Part shown: piece after piece, positions 20,981-31,311 of the stretch | Layout of the letters: the number at the start of each line of letters is the position of its first letter | Position numbering within the stretch: position 1 is the stretch's first letter | Assembly: GCA_027475525.1 (NCBI GenBank) | Contig: JAMWFC010000117.1 | Location: forward strand, 62,001 to 126,000 | Direction of reading: 5' to 3' | Origin: Macrolepiota albuminosa | Taxonomy: Eukaryota > Basidiomycota > Agaricomycetes > Agaricales > Agaricaceae | Length of the DNA: 64,000 nt | Notes under the pieces: generated by a model | Told to the model about the DNA's origin: nothing | Database searches by the model: none | What the model saw: the letters and a program-made list of their open reading frames with translations, nothing else | Made by a program: the position numbers and the translations under genes

Positions 20981-21201
20981 AAATTAGAGATGCTCAAAAA
21001 ACTGTCCCAATGAGTGAATATTTTAAAATGGCTATTGCTCCATCAGTTTTGATCTTGATTACATAAACCTAGATGTATTCTGTAGCTACGATGCCATAGT
21101 ATTTTACATGATTTAATTAGGATTTTATGTACTTCCCATTCTTCATGCCAATGTCATCTTTCAAAAAGTATGAAACATTGGGACAGTTTTTTGAGCCACT
21201 G
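20981..21201. repeat. Right terminal inverted repeat of the Tc1-like element
   Basis: 221 bp, inverted partner of 19485-19705, ending CCACTG next to the TA target duplication. Confidence 0.93.
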
Positions 21202-22857
21202 TAACTGGGTCGGCAGAGCTATAGTCGATAGGAACTAGGGGTTTGGCATCTTGTAAGGCTTTTACTAAGTCTCGTTGGGCAGTGACCTGGTCTGGCCCAA
21301 ATTCAAAGGGCTCGTTGGCGCGGGTGAGTCGGTTAAGGGCGTGTGCGCAATGGGCAAAATTCTTGACGAATATCCTAAGAACGCCTACGGTACCAAGAAA
21401 GGCGCGAACTTCAGATAAGTCATGGCAAGGACCCCATTGCTCCAGGAGTGCTAAGCGAGACTCGTCAGGAACGCGACCGTTGGGAGTGCAGATGTGACCC
21501 AGTATTTTGAACCTTGGCACGCAAAGGAGGAGTTTGTGGCCGCTAAAGGTTCCACCGCTATACTTCATACATTGGAGAACTCAGTTGAGTAGCTGGAAAA
21601 ATTCCCATAGCGCTAAGCGAATGTTGGAGTTGTTGGGATGGGTCATCGGTAAGCCGTTTACGAGTCGCCAGTCTTTGGGGCCTTTGACGCCAACGTCATC
21701 AATGAAGCTAAGGACATTATGCGGTATCTCAGGTTGGAGGATGAACGTGATGTCGTCATGGAATATAGGGATTGAGTTTGTCCAGCCCATCGGTAAGGTG
21801 ACTAGGCGCAAAGCGCCAAATGGAGTTTGAAAAGTGGTAAGGTCCTGGGAAGAAGGGTGTATCAGGCATTCGTTGTAGCCAACGTAAAAGTCAAGGGTGG
21901 CGCCACAAATACGCCCAGCAAAGGACTCGGCAACGTGGTCAGAGAAAGGCGGTATGCCAGAGTGTCGTATGGTAACTCTATCCAGCGGCTCGAGACTGTG
22001 AACTATGCGTAGATTGCCGTTCTTTTTGAGGACGCAAAACCATCGGGAGCGGTAAGAGCTATTGGAAGGTTCGTAGACGCCAGCCTTAATCTTGGTCCTA
22101 ATGATTTGGCAGACCTCGGCTTCGATTCCAGGCGGTAATGGTCGATTGTGCTCAGTCCATGGGACGTGAGGAATGGTCGGGATTATGACAGGCAGGAAGA
22201 AGTCTGTATATAGACTGCCATGTTCCGAGTCCTCCCAAGCAAAGGCTTTATCTTGCTTAGCGATGAGGTCGGTAAGGACATTCAACTCATCTTTGGTTAA
22301 AAATCCTGTGTCATGCTCCTTCGCAAATTGTTGTTGGCGTTCCACGGTAAAACGTCCTGTGGGCTGAAAGGAGGGCGGATTCAGTGATAAGGTTGGTATG
22401 TCGGCAAGAGGGTCGCCAATGATCTGGCGCTTGATTCTAAACGTCTCAGGAGAGTGCGTGGCAACGGGTTTTGTTTTAAGTGCAACTGGCTTATATTTTT
22501 TTTTGACTTGAACCCCTTTCCTTTTGGGAGTGTTAGCTTGGTTATATACAGAGGTGAAAAGGGGAATTGTAGCCTGTAGAGCGGCAAGTCCAAGAACGGC
22601 AGGAGACAAGGCTCCGGGAAGGGTAGTGAGATAAGTATCAGTAGACGCAATGTTTTGAAAGGATTCGGAAGCGGTAAGATACAAGTACACTAGAGCGGAG
22701 TCAGTAATGTTTTGGTTTTTCTGGGAAAGCTCAGCGTCGGTAGCGGATAGAGTAGTTAAAATGTCTTCGTCAAGAAAAGCAGTAGTCATAACATTTACAA
22801 GACCAGTAGAATAGTCATATTCCAGCGTTAGTGCCACATCTCCGTGATCGTCGCCAA

Positions 22858-23553
22858 TCACCTTCTCGATGGTCTGTGAAAACACCGGTGGGGAGGCTCG
22901 TTGGCGTGCTGGTCGGTAAACTCTGGGGGCTTAGCACGGGCACCTTTTCGTTGTCCCCTAGGGAACGTTGGCACCGTTCGTCGGATTCCGGAATTGGGGT
23001 TGCTAATAGTTAGAGTTGTCTCGTCGTCGGTAACTGTCTTGATGACTGATCGCGCCAAGATGTCGAAGGGTCTGCCGAGTAATAAGTCATATGCCGGGGA
23101 TCGTAAAATGTGTATCTGAAGATAGAACGTGATGTCGCCAAGGGTGCAAGGCACATTCTTGGCGAGGCCTAAGGATCTGTCTACCATGCCATTAGCACTC
23201 TGCATGTTTAGTATAACTGTAGGGTCATAAATGAGACCCAGATCATTAGCGACTTCGGCTGCCATAGAAATGATTTGAGAGCCGCTATCCACGATTGCCT
23301 CTACCTCGTGCTTGTTGTCTACTGTTAGCGCTACTGAGCGAATAGCATGGGATTCTTGAGCGACAGTAAGAATTGCTGGGTCTTCTCCATGGTCTACTGA
23401 CCTAAGATAGGTTTCTACTGGGTCCACAGAGGTGGCGTTAGCAATGGTGTCGGCAGGAGAGTCTTCAGTGTCCAGAGAGTCGACGGTAACGGAAAAACCA
23501 GGAAGCGCGTCGTCGAGGTCCTTGACCTTGGCAACGGTTGTCGCCAAGGGTCA
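22858..23553 (-). CDS. Element C protease region of the gag-PR ORF
   Basis: Retropepsin-like domain in the same frame as gag, separated from it by two adjacent TGA codons (23556-23551) where element F has Arg-Gln. Catalytic VDSGSQIISMAAEV at about residues 85-100 of the segment, then NMQSANGMVDRSLGLA and LLLGRPFDILARS. The frame closes at 22858, 28 nt into the RT frame. Cleaves the Gag-Pol polyprotein in related elements. Confidence 0.85.
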
Positions 23554-25251
23554 TCAAGGGGTAACTGCCGTCTTGACTTGGTTGCGGACGTCTGGGGCAA
23601 TGCTACAAAGTTCTTCAACTGATAAGATAACGGCCGTTTTCATGATGCGGCTAAATATGTGGTTTGATTTTTCTATGTCGAAAATTGGTGTGGTAGGTCG
23701 GTAGCCACCCTCAGGACGCTTCTCGGAAGCGGCAAAGTTTCGTTGTGCGGGAGCATGATAACAGTCGGGAATCCCTGAGTAGGGATGTAAAGGCAGCAAG
23801 GGCGGTTCAGGAGTGGCGGCGGTCGACGATGATTCTGGAGTGGTAGCTGGCAGAGCGGCAGGAGTAGGAGTCGGTAACTTGCTAGCGGGAGGCATTGGCT
23901 TGTATCCTTTAAGAGGTTGTTTAGGCTGCTTAACTTCAACCCTATCAAAGACCTGATTCTTGAGCGAATCTAGCTCCTGCTGTAGCTTGGCGATACATTC
24001 TTCTCGTGAGAATGTAGGGTGGTCGCCAACACTGTCGAAGTGTAAGACCTCGTGAATTATTTGCTGTTGGGTTGCCTGTTCAGGGTCGGGGTTGGCGTTG
24101 CCGGAAAGCGTGCCAGTGACAATTTGTCCTGAGTTGTGCCTATGCCATTCATCAACTCGCTCCTGGAAGGACTTCTTGTCTGGGTAGTTGGAGATGGTGG
24201 TGCCAGTGGTAAGAACTATCTTGCCGTCGATAGCCCTTCGAATTCTTCCTTGCCAAATGTAGTTTTCTAGGGTCGCGCAGCGTCCTCTAGTCATAGTATG
24301 TCCAATTTCCCCACAGAAGTGGCAAGGGCCAGATGCGGGTACATTAGCGGGTCGGTTAGCGAGATTGGTGGTAATCATAGTTTCAATACGAGTCATGGCG
24401 GAAGCAACAGCAGCGGTAACGGCAGCGTTGAGATCCTCCTTCTTAACAAAATCAGCAACAGGAGGCGGGATGAGAATGATACCGTTAGTTCGCTCAGGTG
24501 GTGGGCTTGTCCTAGCGCGTTGCAGCCCAACGCCAGTGTCCGTCCCCTTGAGAACCCATTTACCGGCTTCAAAGACGTCGGCAACGTTATAGGGCTCGTC
24601 TGGGTGATGGGCCTGATGAACTATCTCTAGGCAATGAGCAATACGGGTCCAAAGCAAAGTCGGGATGCCTTGTTGGAATAAGCAACGTTCCTCGTTAATG
24701 TATAGCTTGCTGTTTTGTACTAACCACCTAGCGATCTTTTGGAATTCACGGTAATATGTAGAGAATGCGCCAAGAGACAATGTGCCACTGTAAAATGATT
24801 CCTGTACTAGTTTCTGCAGCTCGTTTACCGAGTATCGGGTAGCTTCTTCAGCACCAGGGTACAACTGGATTACTGCCGTCTTCCAGCCTTCATACAAGGT
24901 GCCTTGGGCTGGAACGGGTGGGGTGGCAGGAACAAAGGCGGCAAACTCAGCAAGGCCTGTCCACGTCTCTGCCGTGTTATACAATACGTATCTTGCCGCG
25001 TACTCCTTTATCTGTGTGTGGTCGGTAATACCACAATTCCTAAATAAATACTCCAATTCCTTGAAATACTGGGAGAGCTCCCATGGCTTGGACTCATCTC
25101 ATTTTGGTTTCTGTGCAAGAGAGAGACCCGGTAAAGCACCAGGTGGTTGTGGAGTTGATGGGTGGGAAGGAGCTATGCCTTCTGCCGACTGTTCTAGCAG
25201 GCGGCGCCTACGCTGGAGACGGGTTTCTGGCAGAATTCTGCCCTAGAGATT
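23554..25251 (-). pseudogene. gag: Element C gag
   Basis: Capsid/nucleocapsid protein. Readable from close to the PBS to 23554. It has QYFKELEYLFRNCGI, a capsid-like helical region with YYREFQKIARWLVQN and LWTRIAHCLEIV, a zinc knuckle CHFCGEIGHTMTRGRC with six rather than four residues between His and the last Cys, and a coiled-coil segment (CIAKLQQELDSLKNQVFD). A TGA replaces Trp in PKWDE-type sequence upstream of residue ELSQYF, so translation as shown can only start downstream of it. No clear ATG precedes the conserved region. The double TGA ends it. Confidence 0.82.
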
Positions 25252-25268
25252 CCTCGCGGTGGGCTCCA
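25252..25268 (-). promoter_or_regulatory. Primer binding site of element C
   Basis: On the minus strand TGGAGCCCACCGCGAGG, starting 3 nt after the 5' LTR end. It is complementary to a tRNA ending CCTCGCGGTGGGCTCCA. I do not know which tRNA that is in this fungus. Element F has TGAAGCCCACCGTGAGG at the same place. Confidence 0.75.
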
Positions 25269-25271
25269 ATT

Positions 25272-26198
25272 TGATGACGCCCAGAGTTTGGTCAGTAACA
25301 AATATAGTTATAGTGTTATCGTACCAATTGCTTGCGTTGGGCGCGCTATAAGTGATGTGAGGAGTCCTGGGCAGGTCTCAGAGAACACGCCTATGAAAAA
25401 GGGGAAAAGTCGGTAAGGGGGTCGGCAAGTGTAAAGCGCTAAGGTAAAGCGCCTATGAAGGGAGCAGTAAGCGAACACGGCAATATCAACGGCAAGAACA
25501 CAGTAAGCTTAGCAAAGTCTAAGTGTCGTAGATGCCTGCCATAGCTGCAAGGCATGAATAAGTCAAAGACTAGCAATTGTCTGCAACTGCTGATGAGTTC
25601 GATGTTGCCGACCGTAAATAAAATCTCAAGCGTAAGGGAGACTGAAGTAAGGGGAGCAGGAAACTCTGGTCTATTATTCTGTGTACAAGTCGGTAAGTAC
25701 TTTTATACTACAATGAGTTCACTGTCGCCAGTGGCCAATGACGCCAAAGTGCGATAAACTAGAAAATTTTATAGGGGTAGCTCCAACGGTTTCAGATCCC
25801 TACCGTCTATTCAAGAACCTTAGCGATGCCAGGCAACAGATCGCAAAGCTAAACCATCAATCCATCACCCTTCTGTCTGTCCAAAATGCTTAGTGATGTT
25901 AGGCACCAGATTGAGGCGCTAAGCGATGTCAGACGCCAAGGTCAAATGCCAAGCTGTCCGTCAGTTTTTGATAGATCATCAGGCTTCTTCCTAAGCGCTG
26001 TCGTCAGTGACTGATGCCATCTGTCAGTTGTCATTCTGTCTGCCGTCGGCGCTATCACTGATTGGATCTGCTTCTTGCCATGCGCGGCTGTCAAATATTG
26101 CCAAAATTGGTTAGTTAGCATGCGCTAAGGTACCCCGAGCCCATGCCGCGTTGCCGTAGCCTGCTGTTGATGCGCTAATCCTGTATGAGGTCCTATCA
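25272..26198 (-). repeat. Element C 5' LTR (family G2)
   Basis: 927 bp, the same length as the 3' LTR at 13471 and differing from it mainly by C/T and G/A transitions, with no length change seen. Right flank GCGC is the TSD. Confidence 0.93.
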
Positions 26199-27355
26199 GC
26201 GCGCCATGCATGATGAACTAGGACATAGAGGTCTGTACGCTACCCAAGCTTCTCTGTTAGAATGATTCTGGTGGCCACACGCTAGTGCCGACATCGCCTG
26301 GTACATTAGGACTTGCCACCTCTGCCAAATTCAACAAACATGCCAAGTGCTTATCCCGCCAACCGTTGCAATGCCAGCTCCCCTCTTCAGCAAAATCTAC
26401 GTCGATACCATGCACATGCCCAAATCCGGTTGCTACAAGTATATTATTCAAGGTCGTTGCTTGCTAATCTACTGGCCTGAATTTCAAATGCTTCAGAGAG
26501 AAAATACGGACGTGGTCGCCAAGTGGCTATTTGAGGACGTCATTTGCCGTTGGGGAGCGCTAAGAGAAATCATCACAGATAACAGTGCGCCCATTATCAA
26601 AGCGCTAACCTATCTCGCCAAGAGTATCTGGCTACAACAAGCACGCCAATGGCCTGGTAGAGAGACTGCACTTTGACATTTGGCAAGCGCTCTTCAAAGC
26701 AGTCGATGGCGACAAGTCTCGTTGGAGTAAAGCAACATATTCAGTATTTTGGTCAGAAAGAGTTACCATTTGTAAGCGCATGGGTTGTTCTCCCTACTAC
26801 ACGGCTACTGGCACCCATCCGTTACTCCCTGCCGACATTATAGAAGCAACCTACCTTCAACCAGCTCCCAACAGCATCTTAGCAACTACCGATCTGATCA
26901 CCAGACGAGCCATTGATCTCCAACAAAGGAAAGAAGATTTAGAGCGACTCCACGAAGTAGTCTTTAGCACCCGTCGCCAAGCAGCACTACGATTTAAAAA
27001 CGAGCATAGCGCCACTATAAAGGATTACAACTTCCTGAGAGAAGCGCTAGTACTTATGCGCAACTCCAAAATTGAAACCTCATATAACAAGAAAATGTGC
27101 CTGCGCTATTTGGGACCTTTGGTAGTTATCTCTCGTAACCATGGAGGTGCTTACATGCTCTGTGAATTAGATGGTTCAGTACTGCATTGACCTGTTGCCG
27201 CCTTTTGCCTATTGCCGTATCTCGCCAGGGAACAGATTGACTTGCCATTGGAAGCACTAGATATCGACACCGCTAAACTGAGAGAACTTGAAGAAACAGA
27301 ATTATTGGACGATGATGATTTGCCGACTCTGATAGAAGAAGAAGAAAATGACTAG
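26199..27355 (+). pseudogene. Element O pol fragment: integrase
   Basis: Continuation of the integrase cut by element C: RAMHDELGHRGLYAT, CHLCQIQQTCQVLIPP, VDTMHMPKSG, ITDNSAP (second Asp kept, Gly to Ser), a small deletion near 26625, then WSKATYSVFWSERVT, MGCSPYYTATGTHPLLP, the GPY/F-like MCLRYLGPL, and an acidic tail ending EEEEND with TAG at 27353-27355. A stop interrupts after DGSVLH. Dead by decay. Confidence 0.9.
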
Positions 27356-27420
27356 AAAAGACTATATTGATAAGCTCCTTTTTCTATTACTTACCTTACT
27401 TATCTTTCTTGCCGATACTT

Positions 27421-27574
27421 ACTGTACTATATCCAACAGACAATTCCTTACATAGTCAAGTCGCAGCGCTAGCGTGTCGCCAACGCTTAGCGCCCTGACT
27501 GTACTATATCCAACAGACAATTCCTTACATAGTCAAGTCGCAGCGCTAGCATGTCACCAATGCTTAGCGCACTG
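27421..27574. repeat. Tandem duplication, period 77 bp, imperfect
   Basis: Offset exactly 77 but with about four differences between units (for example GCGTGTCGCC/GCATGTCACC), all transitions. The two units therefore look like two different copies of the same repeat joined together, not one read repeated. Confidence 0.9.
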
Positions 27575-27597
27575 CGCAACTCTCGCCAAGGGTTTTT

Positions 27598-27630
27598 CGC
27601 TATGATGATTTACTGAGCGTTTCCCTTTTT
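27598..27630 (+). promoter_or_regulatory. Conserved non-coding motif (element O copy)
   Basis: AAGGGTTTTTCGCT followed by ATGATGATTTACTGAGCGTT and TCCCTTTTT; same place relative to pol and ORF-Z as in A, C and F. Confidence 0.6.
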
Positions 27631-27858
27631 CCTCAAAATTTGTCTAAGTCCCTCACCTACTTCTCTTCTTACTGACACCTACCTTAAAAATGCTTACCGC
27701 TCGTCTTCCCGTTACCTTACTTGACTTACCCTGTGATGGTTCGCTAACTCAGACTGGACTCAATTCCTCCACTCAGCAGGGAAACAGCAAAAATATATAT
27801 AGAACGAGGCGCCAACAAAAACAATATACAGAAACGGCCTATCTACGCTAAGGTCTGT

Positions 27859-29448
27859 TTACTCGCTATCGTCCTCCATCGGCAAAGAGTCGTCAGAGAC
27901 TGGCAGGGAGGACTTGCAAAGGAGAAGCAGGTCGCCCAGCAAGATGTTATTTGCGGTTTGCCAATCCATAGCGGCTTGGCAATCGTCTTGGTAATCTTGC
28001 AGAACATGTAGGCTGCAGCTCAAGTTGGAATAGCGCAAGCGAAGCGCCATGAGCTGGCCCCATACCTGTTCCCATTCCCGTTCCATGGATGTTGCCATCG
28101 TTGCTGCCCTCCTCGAATATCGCTCCAACATGTTGCGAGGGTTTAGCGCTACGACCGGGTAGATGAGATCTTGCCCCAGCCACTGGAAGGCGTCACCAGT
28201 AACTGTCGGTTGCGGTTCAGGGGTCCAGGCAGGATTGATCCTGGCGATTACGGGGCGCCTTGGTTCCAGCCCAGCAACGTCCTCGGGGTCTGACACCTCC
28301 CAGGGGGCAACATTACCATAAGGCAGTAGCCACCGCCACTCAGGCTCCTCCTGGCCAACTCCTGCCGCTGCCTCCTCTCCTCCTACCACCTCCTTTGCCA
28401 ATGTCTCCTCCCCATCGCCTTGGCGCTGTGTCGCCAAGGTTTCTTCTTCACCCACGTCGTCTTCCCCATCTGCGTCCTCATCACTGGCAGTCGTTGCCAT
28501 AGCCACAGGGCTTCCCCCTCCCCTTGTTGCCACTGCTGATGGTTCCACCTCCTGCTGCTCTTCCGTTGGTGGGGGGGCCATACCCGTGTCGTCCTCATCG
28601 GCAGCCGGCAGAGAAACCCCCCTCAGGGGGATGGGAGAAAGCAACTTACTTGGCCCAGCCTCCGAATCCCTTACTGGTAGGCGACTGGCAGCAAGTGCCT
28701 TTTCTAGCTCCTCCATCTTCACGTCCTCAGAGGTAGGGGAAGGAGACTCCACTACCGGCACGGGAATCCTTCTCACTTGACACCTGCTTCCTTGCAACTG
28801 GCGACTTCTCGCTGGCGACCAGGTTCTCGCCAACTGCCTCTCGCTCCTCCAAAGCCTTGGTCCTCTCCTTGGCGTCTTGGAAGGCCTCTTCCAGCACGCT
28901 CTCGCGAATTGCCGCCATCTCAGCATCCACCTGCATGTTGGCAAGAGGCGCCAATACCTCTTGCTTACTGTGAGGGGACAGATCAGACCACAGCTAAGTT
29001 AGGAATCACAGTTAGAGATACTCACTCAGGCGCTGGCACGCTTACCGTCATTGGCAAGGCGCCAGAGAGGATATCCTCCAACTCGTCCTCAATAGTCGGG
29101 ATGGGAGGAGGCACCTGGGAGATCGGTTAGCTAGCAATGCGGCAAGCAACTAAAAGAGCTTACAAAGTGAGAAAACAGCGCTAACCAGTCGGCGCTACGA
29201 TTATCAACATAGTGGGCTTGGCACCATTCCCGCACCTCGATCTCCCTATCCCACCCTACGCCAAGAACGTGAACCTCATATCAGCGTTCCAACAGCTTCA
29301 TCACAGCAACAACCAAGTTTGGAGGTGCCTCCGCGCCCACACCCTCGATGCGCTTGATAAAATTGTTTGCCTTAGCGATGTAGGTGGAGGCAGCGTCTTG
29401 AGCCTCGTGAGACGGTACTGGGAGCAGAGTTGGAATACGGAAGGACAT
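27859..29448 (-). pseudogene. ORF-Z of element O, zinc-cluster exons deleted
   Basis: Starts at ATG 29448 (MSFRIPTLLPVPSHEAQDAA), homologous to exon 1 of element C, but with a TGA for Trp at about 29298. Exon 3 homologue near 28954 (MAPLANMQVDAEMAAIRES). It then jumps from GGATTCCCGTGCC directly to GGTAGTGGAGTC: relative to element C the interval containing the micro-exon, exon 5 and the six-cysteine cluster is gone. GGTAGTG stands at both edges of the missing interval in C. The acidic and C-terminal parts remain (MEELEKALAASRLPVRDSEA, GDAFQWLGQDLIYP, MDWQTANNILLGDL). Without the cysteine cluster the product could not bind zinc in the proposed way. Confidence 0.7.
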
Positions 29449-29604
29449 ATTATTCTAATAGAGTGCCAGATAAAAGATGGGGAGGAGAAACGAAGTCCAG
29501 ACTCATGCGCCAGGACTATAAACGAAATCTCAAAAACGCACGGACCACTTGTCACAAAAGCGGTAACGGTAGCCTTATTTGGTGACTGAGGACAGTCAAT
29601 TTTT

Positions 29605-29618
29605 CAGTTGGGGGGAGA
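29605..29618 (+). promoter_or_regulatory. Polypurine tract of element O
   Basis: TTTTTCAGTTGGGGGGAGA directly before the LTR. Confidence 0.8.
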
Positions 29619-30629
29619 TGATAGGACCCCATACAGGATCAGCGCATCAACGGCAGGCTACAGCAACACGGCACAGGCTCAGGATACCTTAGCACGTGCT
29701 AACTAACCAATTTTGGCAATATTTGACGGCCGTGCATGGCAAGAAGCAGATCCGATCAGTGATAGCACCGACGGCAGACAGAATGACAACTGACAGATGG
29801 CATCAGTCACGCATGGCAAGAAGCAGATCCGATCAGTGATAGCACCGACGGCAGACAGAATGACAACTGACAGATGGCATCAGTCACTGACAACAGCGCT
29901 TAGGAAGAAGCCTGATGATCTATCAAAAACTGACAGACAGCTTAGCGTTTGACCTTGGTGTCTGATACCGCTTAGCGCCTTGATCTGGCGCCTGACATTG
30001 CTAAGCATTTTGGACAGACAGAAGGGTGATGGATTGATGGTTTAGCTTTGCGATCTGCCGCCTGGCGTTGCTAAGGGTCTTGAATGGACAGTAGGGATCT
30101 GAAACCGTTGGAGCTACCCCTATGAAATTTTCTAGTTTACCGCACTTTGGCAATGGTTGGTCACTGGCGATGGTGAACTCCTTGTAGTATATAAAGTACT
30201 TACCAACTTGTACATACCCATCAAATAATAGACCAGAGTTTCCTGCTCCCCTTTTGTCAGCCTCCCTTACACTCAAGACCTCATTTATGGTCGGCAACGT
30301 CAAACTCGTCGGCAGTTGCAGACTATCGCTAGCCTTTGACCTATTCACGCCTTGCAGCTATGGCAGGCATTATCGACGCTTAGACTTTGCTAAGCTTACC
30401 ACGCTCTTGCCACTTATGTTGCCGTGTTCACTTACCGCTCCCTTCATAGACGCTTTACCTTAGTGCTTTATACTTGCCGACCCCTTACCGACCACACCTC
30501 ATTGTCACAGGCGCATTCTCTGGGACCTGCCCGGGACTCCTCACATCACTTATAGCACGCCCAACGCAAGCTTTTGGTATAGTAACACTATAACTATATT
30601 TGTTACTGACCAAACTTTGGGCGTCATCA
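29619..30629 (+). repeat. Element O 3' LTR (family G2)
   Basis: Starts TGATAGGACCCCATACAGG, ends TGGGCGTCATCA; 1,011 bp including one 77-bp duplication. TATA-like GTATATAAAGTAC at about 30188. Followed by GCGC (30630-30633), the expected right copy of a 4-bp TSD; the left copy lies outside the window. Confidence 0.93.
29734..29887. repeat. Tandem duplication, period 77 bp (G2 LTR)
   Basis: Exact 77-bp unit twice (29734-29810 and 29811-29887). Not present in the G2 LTRs of element C or at 45441. Confidence 0.95.
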
Positions 30630-30633
30630 GCGC

Positions 30634-31311
30634 ACAACTGCTGAATTCGTCTGATACGCTTGTTTCCACTTATTTGCCTCATCACCATAAGAGATCTCAC
30701 TTGAATCGCCCGCATATATCCTCGTCTCTTTCCAATTTTTTTGTTCCGTCGCACCAGGGTACTCCAACTCTGACACCTTCTTCTTCCCATCTTCCTCCCC
30801 CGCATACATTACATGTGCTTACTCCGGTTCGTCCAGTTCCCTCCCACTTGTTTTATCCTTGGCCTACTTCTGTTCTTATTCCTACTTCTTTCCCTTCAAA
30901 TCTTTCTTCTTCTCACAATCCCCCGCTTTCTGGCTCTTTGTTTCCCTTGTCTCAGCCTTCTATTGATGTTCCTTGTTATACCCCCCCCTTCCCCTGTTCC
31001 TGTCCGCTCTTTCCCTTATTCTCGTCCTCCATCTGTTTTTCTTTCCTCTATCTCCCCTGCACCGTTCATTCCGCCATCCCCACCTACTGTATCTCCTCCC
31101 ACCCCACAGCTTCCTGAGCATTAGCATGCTCCGCAATTCTCTTATCCATACCCATGGTTTCCTTATCCTTATTGTTTTCTCTCTCTCTCGCATTCTTCTG
31201 CAGCTTTTCCTTTTCATCCCTCTCCTCTGACTGACATCTCATCAATCTTCCCTTTCAGACAATTTACCTACACGATGCACACATACGACTGATTCCCATC
31301 ACGACTCTCTC
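30634..31311 (+). pseudogene. Copia-I gag/linker remnant, Ser/Pro/Thr-rich
   Basis: Low-complexity, C/T-rich sequence that translates in more than one plus frame as Ser/Pro/His-rich protein (for example SSSHLPPPHTLHVLTPV). It stands directly upstream of the Copia-I protease, so it is probably the linker between Gag and protease. Minus-strand ORFs here are Arg-rich shadows. No zinc knuckle seen. Confidence 0.5.

Larger units (their letters stand above)
19485..21201 (+). mobile_element. Tc1/mariner-like DNA transposon
   Basis: 1,717 bp (about 1,563 bp without two 77-bp duplications), flanked by TA at 19483-19484 and 21202-21203. Terminal inverted repeats of 221 bp each (19485-19705 and 20981-21201) start CAGTGGCTCAAAAAACTGTC. 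Each TIR carries an inverted second copy of the GCTCAAAAAACTGTCCCA motif at its inner end. It is inserted at the TA of GATCC(C)AGTTA in element C pol. Confidence 0.95.
17414..22885 (-). pseudogene. pol: Element C pol: RT-RNase H-integrase, split by Tc1-like element
   Basis: Starts in the -1 frame overlapping the PR ORF at about 22885 and ends at a TAG at 17414-17416 after DDDDLPTLVEEEEND. RT (22.5-21.2 kb) has PTGRFTVERQQQF, FCVLKKNGNLRIVHSLEPLD, LPMGWTNSIPIFHDD and FIDDVGVKGP. RNase H and integrase (19.48-17.4 kb) have LAVDTSYIAVGYFL, VEVNARYIKS (Asp to Asn), IDWPLK-free linker, the zinc finger, VDTMHMP, VTDNGAP and ANGLVERPH. The Tc1-like element at 19485-21201 interrupts between the RT connection and RNase H. 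Several stops and one frameshift (near 21581) are present, so the copy is dead. Confidence 0.88.
13471..26198 (-). mobile_element. Element C: complete G2 Gypsy retrotransposon
   Basis: A full-length LTR retrotransposon on the minus strand. Two LTRs of 927 bp each (5' LTR 25272-26198, 3' LTR 13471-14397), PBS, gag-PR, RT-RNase H-IN in the -1 frame, antisense ORF-Z, PPT, and a perfect 4-bp TSD GCGC (13467-13470 and 26199-26202). Total 12,728 bp, about 11.0 kb without the Tc1-like insertion. It sits in the integrase of element O. Coding regions are near-intact but carry scattered stops, mostly explicable as CpG or C-to-T decay. Confidence 0.93.
27356..27858. other. Gap between pol and ORF-Z of element O
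   Basis: 500 bp without a gene, containing the imperfect 77-bp duplication and the conserved motif 27598-27630. Confidence 0.6.

Noticed and set aside
30485..31230. Minus-strand Arg/Lys-rich ORFs opposite the Copia-I linker
   Set aside because: Reverse complement of C/T-rich low-complexity sequence; no motif and no conservation.
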